Shown: one piece after another, positions 41,563 to 49,292 of the stretch | Layout: every line of letters begins with the position of its first letter | Numbering within the stretch: the first letter of the stretch is position 1 | NCBI RefSeq assembly: GCF_001420995.1 | Contig: NZ_CP012184.1 | Location: forward strand, 2,712,501 to 2,776,500 | Source: Pseudonocardia sp. EC080619-01 | Lineage (GTDB): Bacteria > Actinomycetota > Actinomycetes > Mycobacteriales > Pseudonocardiaceae | Length of the DNA stretch: 64,000 nt | Direction: 5' to 3' | The notes under the pieces: generated by a model | Told to the model about the DNA's origin: nothing | Databases searched by the model: none | Seen by the model: the letters and a program-made list of their open reading frames with translations, nothing else | Position numbers and translations under genes: made by a program

Positions 41563-42346
41563 ATGCGGGTGGAATCATGGTCGGAAGTGCTCCGCGGCGC
41601 ATGGGACGCTCCCGGCGTGCGCTATGCGTGCCTGGCCGATCCGGTCGCCGGGACCGTCGTCGCGGCGCACGGAACGACCGGGCACGACCCGGAGCCGGAC
41701 GGTGGGCACCCGCCGGCGGGGAGCGACGATCCGGCAGGCGCCGTGCCGGACGACGTCGCTGCGGTGCTCGGCTGGGGATCGGCCGAGGCCGGGCGCACCG
41801 GACCAGCCTTCTAGGACGCGGTGATCACCACCGGCGAGGCGTACCACCTCGTCCGTGTGCTGCCCCGGGACGGCACGGCGCTGCTCGCCTACCTCAGGGT
41901 CGACCGGGTGCGCGGCAACCTCGCGCTCGCCCGCCGGGCGCTGCTGGCCCTTCCGGCAGACCCGTCTCCACCTGCGAATACGTCGATCCTGGAGCCGGCC
42001 CCTCCCGCGACGGACCTCACGGACGCGACCGCGTCCACGATGCCTCGGCTCCCGGCCGTCGTCGTGCCGGAGCAGGCCGCGGCCCCCGCGGTGGAGCGGA
42101 CCCCGCGACCGGTGATCCCGCTCCCGCGCCGGGAGCCCCGGTCCGGGCGGCGGCTCGGGGACCCCGCCCGCGGCACTCGCGCCGGCGCCCCGCCCCGCCG
42201 GGCGGGCGGCCGCCGACGAGCCCGCCGCCGTCCCGTCCGGACCGCCGGACGGACCGGGTGGCGGATGGGCCGACGATCTCCGCACGATGGCCCGGATCCT
42301 GGCCGGCCTGCGCCGGCTGGATCGATCGCCCACGACGGACGGTTGA
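41563..42346 (+). pseudogene. Degraded roadblock/LC7-type gene (in-frame TAG and a frameshift)
   Basis: Starting at ATG 41563, the frame encodes SWSEVLRGAWDAPGVRYACL, like the start of the intact roadblock gene downstream. It then meets TAG at 41812-41814. The same frame continues at once with TTGEAYHLVRVLP and RGNLALARRAL, which align with ITLDTQYHLIRII and QANLAMARRDL of that gene. So a single domain is split by a nonsense codon. Near 42116-42150 the sensible frame shifts by one: the original frame becomes Arg-rich, while the next frame reads WADDLRTMARILAGLRRL to TGA 42344-42346. Two lesions make it a probable pseudogene; sequencing error is the alternative. Confidence 0.65.
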
Positions 42347-42488
42347 CGGTCGGGAATTCAGGGTTATCGTTGTCGTTCTCCACGGTGAAATCGACGAAGA
42401 TCCGTTCCGGCCCCCCGCAGGAATGGCCGTAGGAGTCGGCTCCCTCGAACTCGAACGCGGCGCTCTGTGCCGTGCGGAGGCAACTGTA

Positions 42489-42917
42489 ATGAACAACATC
42501 GATCGTTCGCTGGACATGGCCGCCAACATCAAGGGCGCCTTCGCGGTCGCGATCGTCGACTTCGACAGCGGCATGACGCTCGGCTCCCGCGGCGGCAGCC
42601 CCGAGTTCGACCTCGACGTCGCGGCCCCCGGCAACTCGGAGGTCGTCCGCACGAAGCTCGAGGTCATGCAGAAGCTCGGCCTGCGCGAGACCATCGAGGA
42701 CATCCTGATCACGCTGGACACCCAGTACCACCTGATCCGGATCATCCGCGGCACCGACGAGCAGCTGTTCTTCTACCTCGTCCTCAACCGCGCCCAGGCG
42801 AACCTGGCGATGGCCCGGCGCGACCTGCGGGTCATCGAGCAGCAGTTCGCGATGGCGTCCCCGCAGTCCGCCCCGCAGGCGCAGGGCCAGACCTACTTCC
42901 CCGCGCAGCAGCGCTGA
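42489..42917 (+). CDS. Roadblock/LC7-like protein
   Basis: The 142-residue protein has a single roadblock-type alpha/beta fold: KGAFAVAIVDFDSGMTLGSR, a helix NSEVVRTKLEVMQKLGL, the strands ILITLDTQYHLIRIIRG and QLFFYLVLNRAQANLAMARR, and a short Gln/Pro tail. Such modules act as small scaffolds for GTPases or kinases. A GGAGG site lies 8 bases before ATG 42489. It sits between the broken paralogue and another roadblock-type gene, with no kinase or GTPase nearby. Confidence 0.75.
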   Translation: MNNIDRSLDMAANIKGAFAVAIVDFDSGMTLGSRGGSPEFDLDVAAPGNSEVVRTKLEVMQKLGLRETIEDILITLDTQYHLIRIIRGTDEQLFFYLVLNRAQANLAMARRDLRVIEQQFAMASPQSAPQAQGQTYFPAQQR

Positions 42918-42940
42918 CCGGCGCGGAGCCGCCTACCCGC

Positions 42941-43684
42941 ATGGGACGTCACCGGCATGCCGTGGCGGTCCGGACCGACGGCCTCGCCGCCGTGCTCGGA
43001 CCGCTCCTCGGCGACCCCAGGATCCGGTCCGCCGCGCTGATCGACGTCGACAGCGGCATGGTGCTCGACGTCTGCGGCCCGGACACCGCGGCCGGCCGGT
43101 TCGGCAACGGCCGGGCCGCCGAGCACGACCACCGGGACGAGGTGCGCGGCGCCGCACACGCCGAGCTGGTCCGGATCGGGCTCGCGCTGTCGCCCGGCTC
43201 GGGCGGCGTGCTCGGGCTCGTCCTCGAGGCGGGCCCGGACCGGCACGTGCTGCACACCGTCGCGGACCCGCACGGCGGGCTGCTCGCGCTGTCCGTGGTC
43301 GTGCGTGGCCCGGACCGGGTGGTGGCCAAGGTCCGCAGGCAGCTGCGGTCGGTGTCCGAGGCGGCGCTGACCGCGGGACCCTCGGTCGCGGTCCGGCCCG
43401 GTTCGACGGCGTGGTCGGTGGCCCGGCCGGACGGCGCTCCGGCCGATCCGGTGCACCCCGGCCCTGTGAGCTCGGGACCGGTCGACGAAGCGGCCGTGGA
43501 GACGACCGCGCCACACCGGCCCGTCACCGAGCTGCAGGCGCCTCCGCCGGCTCCGGTGGTGTCGGGTCCGGCCGCTCCGCTGCGGGTGGCGCCGCTGTCG
43601 GCGATGCTCCCGGCGCCGCGCCCGGAACCGCCCGTACCAGCAGCTCCCGCGGACCCTGTGGATCCGGCTCCAGCAGACCGGTGA
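42941..43684 (+). CDS. Roadblock-like protein with disordered Pro/Ala-rich tail
   Basis: Residues about 1-145 form a second roadblock-type domain, with IRSAALIDVDSGMVLDVCG, HAELVRIGLALSPGSG, LGLVLEAGPDRHVLHTVAD and GGLLALSVVVRGPDRVVAKV. Residues 150-247 are Pro/Ala-rich and probably disordered. The fold call is by comparison with the preceding gene. The last 161 bp overlap the end of the DUF4328 gene on the opposite strand, and both tails are low complexity. Confidence 0.65.
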   Translation: MGRHRHAVAVRTDGLAAVLGPLLGDPRIRSAALIDVDSGMVLDVCGPDTAAGRFGNGRAAEHDHRDEVRGAAHAELVRIGLALSPGSGGVLGLVLEAGPDRHVLHTVADPHGGLLALSVVVRGPDRVVAKVRRQLRSVSEAALTAGPSVAVRPGSTAWSVARPDGAPADPVHPGPVSSGPVDEAAVETTAPHRPVTELQAPPPAPVVSGPAAPLRVAPLSAMLPAPRPEPPVPAAPADPVDPAPADR

Positions 43685-44570
43685 TCCACCGGACGACGCG
43701 GATCGTCCGGTACGCGGTGACCGCGGCGACCGCGTTCGCCCACACGTGCAGCACGACCCCGTCGGCCAGCGCCTGCGTGCCCGACCGGAAGCGCCAGACC
43801 AGCGCGACCGTCGCGAGCAGCAGCGACGCGATCCAGAGCCCCCACCACACGAGCAGCTCCCGCGACGGCGAGGGCCGGCGCTGCGGCTCCAGCCCGAGCG
43901 CCGCGTGCTCGGTCTCCGCCAGCAGGGATCCGGGGCCGGCGAGGTTCCAGCCCGGCACGACCCAGCCGGCCACGATCCACCGACGGCTGCGCCAGGCCCG
44001 CGTCCCCGACCGGTCTGCCGCCGCGCGATAGGCCCACAGGCTCCAGGACACGGTCAGCACACCGGCCGCGATCACCGCCGCCACCGAGGACCAGCCGCCG
44101 AACCAGACCATCGCGTCGGACCAGCCGACGGCGACCGGGGACAGCGCGTCGGACCGGCTGACCAGCAACAGGCCGTACCGCCACGCCTCCGCGACCGCGG
44201 CGATCGCGCTCACGACGACGAGCACCCACAGCACCGGGACCAGCTGGCCGGCCAGCCACCGGGCCCGGTCGATCGGCTGGGCCGGACCGTCGCCCGGCGA
44301 CACGGGCCGCCGCCACGGCCCGACCGGCAGACCCCATCCCGGCACCGACCGGTAGCGGGGCGGACCGGCGTAGCGGTCGGTGCCGCCGGACGCCGGCGCC
44401 GGATCGGACACGGTGCCCGGCACGGTCGCCACCCAGTCCAGCGCCGCCAGGTACCGGCCGCACCACGGGCAGAAGGCACCACTGCCGGGCGGAGCCGTCC
44501 GGCCGCACCGCGGGCACGGCGGCGGTACGCGGCCACCGGTCTGCGGCGGGATCCGCCCGGGTACGGACAC
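43524..44570 (-). CDS. DUF4328 membrane protein with N-terminal zinc ribbon
   Basis: The 348-residue protein has a zinc ribbon PCPRCGRTAPPGSGAFCPWC (two Cys-x2-Cys pairs near residues 18-37), a Pro-rich linker and about six hydrophobic helices from residue 108 on. The aromatic segment GTRAWRSRRWIVAGWVVPGW followed by a PGSLLAETE-like stretch is the DUF4328 hallmark. The function is unknown. Its Pro/Ala-rich C-terminal tail is encoded antisense to the tail of the roadblock-like gene. It begins 3 bases after the rhodanese stop and is probably co-transcribed with it. Confidence 0.75.
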   Translation of the reverse strand: MSVPGRIPPQTGGRVPPPCPRCGRTAPPGSGAFCPWCGRYLAALDWVATVPGTVSDPAPASGGTDRYAGPPRYRSVPGWGLPVGPWRRPVSPGDGPAQPIDRARWLAGQLVPVLWVLVVVSAIAAVAEAWRYGLLLVSRSDALSPVAVGWSDAMVWFGGWSSVAAVIAAGVLTVSWSLWAYRAAADRSGTRAWRSRRWIVAGWVVPGWNLAGPGSLLAETEHAALGLEPQRRPSPSRELLVWWGLWIASLLLATVALVWRFRSGTQALADGVVLHVWANAVAAVTAYRTIRVVRWITGLLEPDPQGPRELLVRAVPGAAPGASPTAAPPAAERPDPTPPEPAEAPAAR

Positions 44571-44573
44571 GGC

Positions 44574-44903
44574 TCAGGCGATCCGGGGGGCGCTGCCGTC
44601 GTCGGTGATCACGTCGCGACCCGAGGCCGCCCAGTCCTGCATCCCGCCGGCCACGTTCACCGCGGGGAAGCCCTGCTGGGCGAGGTAGGCGACGACCCGC
44701 CCGGAGCGGCCGCCGGAGCGGCACACGACGAAGAGCGGGTCGTCGGTGGGCACCTCGCCCATCCGGCCGGCCAGCTCCGACATCGGCAGGTGACGGGCGG
44801 CCGGGGCATGGCCTGCGGTCCACTCGTCGAGCTCGCGGACGTCCAGCAACGGGGCGTCGGCGGGCACGTCGGACACGCTCACGGTGGGCACCTGGTCGGA
44901 CAT
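44574..44903 (-). CDS. Single-domain rhodanese (sulfurtransferase-like)
   Basis: The 109-residue cytosolic protein has the rhodanese start LLDVRELDEWTAGHAPAARH and the active-site loop VCRSGGRSGRVV with the catalytic cysteine near residue 61, then NVAGGMQDW. A CRSGGRS loop of six residues after Cys fits thiosulfate or persulfide sulfurtransferases. It precedes the DUF4328 gene. The sulfur donor and acceptor are unknown. Confidence 0.87.
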   Translation of the reverse strand: MSDQVPTVSVSDVPADAPLLDVRELDEWTAGHAPAARHLPMSELAGRMGEVPTDDPLFVVCRSGGRSGRVVAYLAQQGFPAVNVAGGMQDWAASGRDVITDDGSAPRIA

Positions 44904-44948
44904 GGCGCCATCCTGCCACGCACCACCGTCAACACCCGGTGAGAGACG

Positions 44949-44983
44949 GACGCGCCGGCCCGGGGGTCCCGGACCGGCGCGTC
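44949..44983 (-). terminator. Hairpin terminator downstream of the symporter gene
   Basis: GACGCGCCGG (44949-44958) and CCGGCGCGTC (44974-44983) make a 10-bp perfect stem. The loop contains a further CCGGG/CCCGG pairing. On the minus strand it begins 10 bases after the symporter stop and ends the symporter/DUF485 transcript. Confidence 0.65.
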
Positions 44984-44993
44984 GGACGACGGG

Positions 44994-46976
44994 TCAGTTC
45001 CGCCGGTCGTCGCGGTAGAGCGATCCGTGCGGGATCGTCACCTCGTTCGGGTCCACCGGCGGCGCCTGGCGGTACCCGCCGGTGGCGTGCACCGCCCGGT
45101 GCCCACCGGTCCCCTGCCCGCCCTGCCACCCGGGCCGGCCGGACGGGCCGACCGCGGGCTGGGTCCCGGTCAGGCCGGTGTTGCCGAACAGGTCGCCCGC
45201 CTGGCTGCTGGTCCGCGACCGCATGCCCGGCTCGCCGCCGTTGCGGCCGTCACGGCCGTCGCGCGGAGGCCGCGGTGCCTGTGCCGACCGGTCCTGCACC
45301 GGCCGGTGGCCGGCCCGGTCGGCCAGCTCGGAGGCCGGCACGGCGGTGGGCCGCGGCTCCTCCTTGGGCGGTGCGGTGGACCGGACCGCACCGGCACCGG
45401 TCAGCGAGCGGACCTCCATCTCGGCGTAGCGGGCGGCGTTGAACCGCTCGCGGCCACCGAGCACGGTCCCGATGACGCCCAGCAGGAACGACGCGGGGAT
45501 CGACACCAGGCCCGGGTTCGACAGCGGGAAGATCGCGAAGTCGGCGCCCGGGATCATCGAGGTCGGCGACCCGGAGACCGCGGGCGAGACCAGGATCAGC
45601 CCGACGCAGATCACGACACCGCCGTAGATGCTGCACAGCGCGCCGGTCGTGTTGAACCGCTTCCAGAACAGCGAGAACAGGATCGTCGGCAGGTTCGCCG
45701 ACGCGGCCACCGCGAACGCCAGTGCCACCAGGAAGGCGACGTTCTGGCCGTTCGCGACGATCCCGCCCGCGATCGCGACGAGCCCGATGACCAGCGCCGT
45801 CGTGCGGGCGACCTTCACCTCGGAGTCCGGCGAGGCCTGCCCGCGGCGCAGGACGTTGGCGTACACGTCGTGCGCGAACGACGCCGACGCGGTGATCGTC
45901 AGGCCGGCGACGACCGCGAGGATCGTCGCGAACGCGACCGCCGAGATCAGGCCGAGCATGATCTCGCCGCCCAGCGCGTACGCGAGCAGCGGCGCGGCGT
46001 CGTTCTGGTTCGCGCGGGTGATCGTCCCCGGCGGCAGCAGGGCCGTCGCGCCGTACCCGAGCACCAGCGTGAACAGGTAGAAGATGCCGATCAGCCAGAT
46101 CGCCCAGACCACCGAGCGGCGGGCCTCCTTGGCCGACGGGACCGTGTAGAAGCGCATCAGGATGTGCGGCAGGCCCGCGGTGCCCAGCACCAGGGCGAGG
46201 CCCAGCGAGATGAAGTCGACCTTGTTCGTGTACTGCAGGCCCGGGTTGAGCAGGGCCTCACCGCGGTCGGAGTTCTCGGTCGCCCGCTCCATCACGGTGG
46301 ACAGGTCGAACCCGTACCGGCCCAGCACCCAGGTGGTCATCACGGCCGCGCCGGTGAGCAGCAGGCCCGCCTTGATGATCTGCACCCAGGTGGTGCCCTT
46401 CATGCCGCCGAACAGCACGTAGACGACCATCAGCCCGCCGACGACGATGATCACCAGCGCCTGCGAGAACGAGTCGTCCTTCGGGATCTGCAGCAGCAGC
46501 GAGATCAGGCCGCCGGCACCCGCCATCTGGGCGATCAGGTAGAAGAGCGAGACGACCAGCGTCGAGGTCGCGGCGGCCGCGCGGACCGGGCGCTGACGCA
46601 TCCGGAACGCCAGGACGTCGCCCATCGTGAACCGGCCGGTGTTCCGCAGCAGCTCGGCGACCAGCAGCAGGGCCATCAGCCAGCCGACCAGGAAGCCGAT
46701 CGAGTAGAGGAACCCGTCGTAGCCGTAGAGGGCGATCGCGCCCGCGATGCCCAGGAACGACGCGGCGGACAGGAAGTCGCCCGCGATCGCGGTGCCGTTC
46801 TGCGGGCCGGTGAACGCGTGCCCGCCGGTGTAGTAGTCGGCCCGGGTCGCGTTGGTGCGGCTGACCCGCAGCACGATCATCAGCGTCACGATCACGAACA
46901 GCAGGAAGAACCCGAGGTTCGCGGTGACCGACCCGACCGACTCGGCCTGCGCGAGGACCTGCGTCGTCGCCGTCAT
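44994..46976 (-). CDS. Sodium:solute symporter, acetate/monocarboxylate type (ActP-like)
   Basis: The 660-residue protein has about 13 transmembrane helices between residues 18 and 515. The typical ActP blocks are ADYYTGGHAFTGPQNGTAIA, GDFLSAASFLGIAGAIALYG, LFGGMKGTTWVQIIKAGLLL, GTAGLPHILMRFYTVPSAKE and a sodium-site region ITASASFAHDVYANVL. The final 140 residues are a long polar, Arg/Gly/Pro-rich cytoplasmic tail, longer than in E. coli ActP. It overlaps the upstream DUF485 gene by 4 bp, the yjcH-actP arrangement. Likely substrates are acetate, propionate or pyruvate. Confidence 0.87.
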   Translation of the reverse strand: MTATTQVLAQAESVGSVTANLGFFLLFVIVTLMIVLRVSRTNATRADYYTGGHAFTGPQNGTAIAGDFLSAASFLGIAGAIALYGYDGFLYSIGFLVGWLMALLLVAELLRNTGRFTMGDVLAFRMRQRPVRAAAATSTLVVSLFYLIAQMAGAGGLISLLLQIPKDDSFSQALVIIVVGGLMVVYVLFGGMKGTTWVQIIKAGLLLTGAAVMTTWVLGRYGFDLSTVMERATENSDRGEALLNPGLQYTNKVDFISLGLALVLGTAGLPHILMRFYTVPSAKEARRSVVWAIWLIGIFYLFTLVLGYGATALLPPGTITRANQNDAAPLLAYALGGEIMLGLISAVAFATILAVVAGLTITASASFAHDVYANVLRRGQASPDSEVKVARTTALVIGLVAIAGGIVANGQNVAFLVALAFAVAASANLPTILFSLFWKRFNTTGALCSIYGGVVICVGLILVSPAVSGSPTSMIPGADFAIFPLSNPGLVSIPASFLLGVIGTVLGGRERFNAARYAEMEVRSLTGAGAVRSTAPPKEEPRPTAVPASELADRAGHRPVQDRSAQAPRPPRDGRDGRNGGEPGMRSRTSSQAGDLFGNTGLTGTQPAVGPSGRPGWQGGQGTGGHRAVHATGGYRQAPPVDPNEVTIPHGSLYRDDRRN

Positions 46977-47317
46977 GCCCGCACCTCCCCGCCCTGCTCG
47001 ACGCGGGCCCGCAGCTCGGCGGCCGGGCCGTCGATCTCGCGCTCCGCGAACCGCACGTACAGCGTCGTGATCAGGAACGTGCTGACGAACTGCCCGAGCC
47101 CGATCAGCAGGCCGACGGTGATCGTCCCGGTGACGCGGATGGACATGAACTCGGGGGCATAGCCGGCGAGGCCGATGTAGACGAGGTACCAGGCGAGGAA
47201 GATCGCCGTCATCGGGAACACGTAGCGGCGGAGCCGACCGCGGAACGCACGGAACTCCGGGCTGGCCTGGACCTGCTGGTAGATCGTGCCGGTCGAGCGC
47301 TCAGCGGGGCTGCTCAT
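46973..47317 (-). CDS. DUF485 membrane protein (YjcH-like)
   Basis: The 114-residue protein has two transmembrane helices with FPMTAIFLAWYLVYIGLAGY and GLLIGLGQFVSTFLITTLYV, the DUF485 pattern. In other bacteria it always accompanies ActP-type symporters and may stabilise them. It starts at ATG 47317 and overlaps the symporter start by 4 bp. Confidence 0.87.
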   Translation of the reverse strand: MSSPAERSTGTIYQQVQASPEFRAFRGRLRRYVFPMTAIFLAWYLVYIGLAGYAPEFMSIRVTGTITVGLLIGLGQFVSTFLITTLYVRFAEREIDGPAAELRARVEQGGEVRA

Positions 47318-47534
47318 GGCGCCGTTCACCGGTCCTTTCACATCACGGGGAGGCGGGGAGCCGGGGCCGGCGCGGTGGGGACCACGCCGTCCCCTCGGGG
47401 ACACACTTCACCTGCCCAACGACGAGCTCACGGCGCGGGGAACGTCGTTGCGCGGCACACCGTCGAAGTCCCCCGATCCGGCCCAACACGTGGCCTCTTC
47501 CGGCTACGCAGCGTCAGCCGTTCGGAGTATCCCT
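47318..47534. other. Intergenic region upstream of the DUF485/symporter operon
   Basis: This 217-bp gap should hold the promoter of the DUF485-symporter operon. I see an inverted repeat AACGACG (47418-47424) with CGTCGTT (47443-47449). A minus-strand promoter-like pair, TTTGGA and GATACT (16-base spacer, about 47526-47553), lies at its edge and partly inside the upstream symporter gene. Neither is strong evidence. No LytTR-type direct repeat was identified with confidence. Confidence 0.4.
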
Positions 47535-49292
47535 TCAGGTGCGGTCATCCAAACGATCACGCATCAGCCCCAGACGTTCGGGAGCGTGCAGGCGCAGCAG
47601 TACCTGACCGGCGTCCGCGGGGCGCCGCGACCGGGTCAGCTCCGACACCACGACCATGGTCAGGAAGGCCAGCGGCACGCTGACGATCGCCGGCCGGTAC
47701 AGCAGCACACCGGCCCAGCCGCCCGAGCCACCCGGGAGGAACGCGTCCAGCCCGGCCAGGGCAGCGATCACCGCACCGGCCGAGGCGACCCCGCCGACGA
47801 CGACGCCCGCGATCGCCCCGATGTCGGTGAGCCCGCGCCACCAGATCCCCAGGATCAGCAGCGGGCAGAACGTCGACGCCGCCACCGCGAACACCAGCGC
47901 CACGGCCTCGGCGAAGTTGAGCCCGGTCGGGACCAGCGCGACGACCGTCGGCACGATCCCGGCCAGCACCGTGGCCAGCGGGAAGCGCCGGGTCATCTTG
48001 CCGCGCCCGGCGAGGACGTCGGTGGAGATGACGCTGGCCAGGCTCACCAGGAGCCCGGACGCCGTGGACAGGAACGCCGCCCACGCCCCGGCCGCCACCA
48101 ACCCGCCCACCAGGATCCCGAGCACACCGCTGCCCAGGATCGCCGACGGCAGCAGCAGGACGGCCGCGTCGGTGCGGCCGGTGACCAGCAGCTGCGGCGT
48201 GTACACCCGGGACAGCACGCCCATCAGCGTCACCAGCAGGTAGAAGCCACCGAGCATCGCGATGACGAGGACGGCGCTGCGCCGGGCCGCGCGGCCGTCG
48301 GAGTTCGTGTAGAAGCGGCCGAGCACGTGGGGCAGGCCCATCGTGCCCAGGAACGTCGCGAGGATCAGCGAGTACGTGGCGAGCAGCTGGTGCTGCTCGC
48401 CACCGCCGAAGGGGCGCAGCCAGCTCTCGTCGTCGGACGGGGAACCGCTGGTCACCGGCACCGGCTCCCCCGCGGCGAAGTCGAGCTCGGTGCCGGGGGC
48501 GACCTCGTGGGAGGAACCGGCGACCCAGCGGAGCGGGCCGTCGACCGGCTGCCCGTCGACGGTGCCGCGGGCGGTCACGTCGACCGAGAGCCGGACGTCG
48601 AGGGTGACCGGGGTGGTCACCGAGACCGTCGTCGGCTCGCGGAACTCGGGCGGCTCGTCACGGGCGAAGGTGTGCGAGTCGCCGAACCAGACGGCCAGCC
48701 CGATGACCACCGGGACGGCCAGCGCGGTGAGCTTGAACCAGTACTGGAAGGCCTGCACGAACGTCACCGACCGCATGCCGCCCAGCGCCACCGTGGCCAG
48801 CACGATCACGCCCGCGGCGGCGGCGCCGATCCAGTCCGGCAACCCGGTGACGATCCCGAGCGTCAGTCCGGCGCCCTGGATCTGCGGCAGCAGGTAGAGC
48901 CAGCAGATGACGATGACGACGCTCGTGCACACCCGGCGCAGCGCGGGCGAGGCGAGCCGGGCGTCGGCGAAGTCCGGGACGGTGTAGGCCCCGGACCGGC
49001 GCAGCGGGGCCGCGACGAACAGCAGCAGGAACAGGTAGCCGGCGGTGTACCCGACGGCGTACCAGAGGGCGTCGACCCCCTGGAGCAGGATCAGCCCGGC
49101 GATGCCGAGGAACGACGCCGAGGACAGGTACTCGCCGGAGATCGCACCGGCGTTGAGCCGGGACGGCACCGACCGCGAGGCGACGAGGAAGTCCGAGGTG
49201 AGCCGGGTGCGGTGCGCGATCGACCCGATCACTCCGGACACCACCGCGACCAGGACGATCGCGATCAGGGAGACGACGGCGGTCACGGTCAT
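47535..49292 (-). CDS. Second sodium:solute symporter (ActP/MctC-like) with a large extracytoplasmic insertion
   Basis: The 585-residue protein has the same family blocks as its downstream paralogue: DFLVASRSVPSRLNAGAISG, EYLSSASFLGIAGLILLQG, VALGGMRSVTFVQAFQYWFK and GTMGLPHVLGRFYTNSDG. Between about residues 200 and 275 there is a Thr/Val-rich insertion (PTTVSVTTPVTLDVRLSVDV, then RWVAGSSHEV) that looks like a small beta domain outside the membrane. The 4-bp overlap with the DUF485-like gene upstream couples them. Likely a monocarboxylate importer with sodium or protons. Confidence 0.83.
   Translation of the reverse strand: MTVTAVVSLIAIVLVAVVSGVIGSIAHRTRLTSDFLVASRSVPSRLNAGAISGEYLSSASFLGIAGLILLQGVDALWYAVGYTAGYLFLLLFVAAPLRRSGAYTVPDFADARLASPALRRVCTSVVIVICWLYLLPQIQGAGLTLGIVTGLPDWIGAAAAGVIVLATVALGGMRSVTFVQAFQYWFKLTALAVPVVIGLAVWFGDSHTFARDEPPEFREPTTVSVTTPVTLDVRLSVDVTARGTVDGQPVDGPLRWVAGSSHEVAPGTELDFAAGEPVPVTSGSPSDDESWLRPFGGGEQHQLLATYSLILATFLGTMGLPHVLGRFYTNSDGRAARRSAVLVIAMLGGFYLLVTLMGVLSRVYTPQLLVTGRTDAAVLLLPSAILGSGVLGILVGGLVAAGAWAAFLSTASGLLVSLASVISTDVLAGRGKMTRRFPLATVLAGIVPTVVALVPTGLNFAEAVALVFAVAASTFCPLLILGIWWRGLTDIGAIAGVVVGGVASAGAVIAALAGLDAFLPGGSGGWAGVLLYRPAIVSVPLAFLTMVVVSELTRSRRPADAGQVLLRLHAPERLGLMRDRLDDRT

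Noticed and set aside
42347..42488. Possible small gene or riboswitch before the roadblock gene
   Set aside because: Less GC-rich and clearly non-coding, but no conserved stem or known riboswitch pattern was recognised; it is probably just the promoter region.
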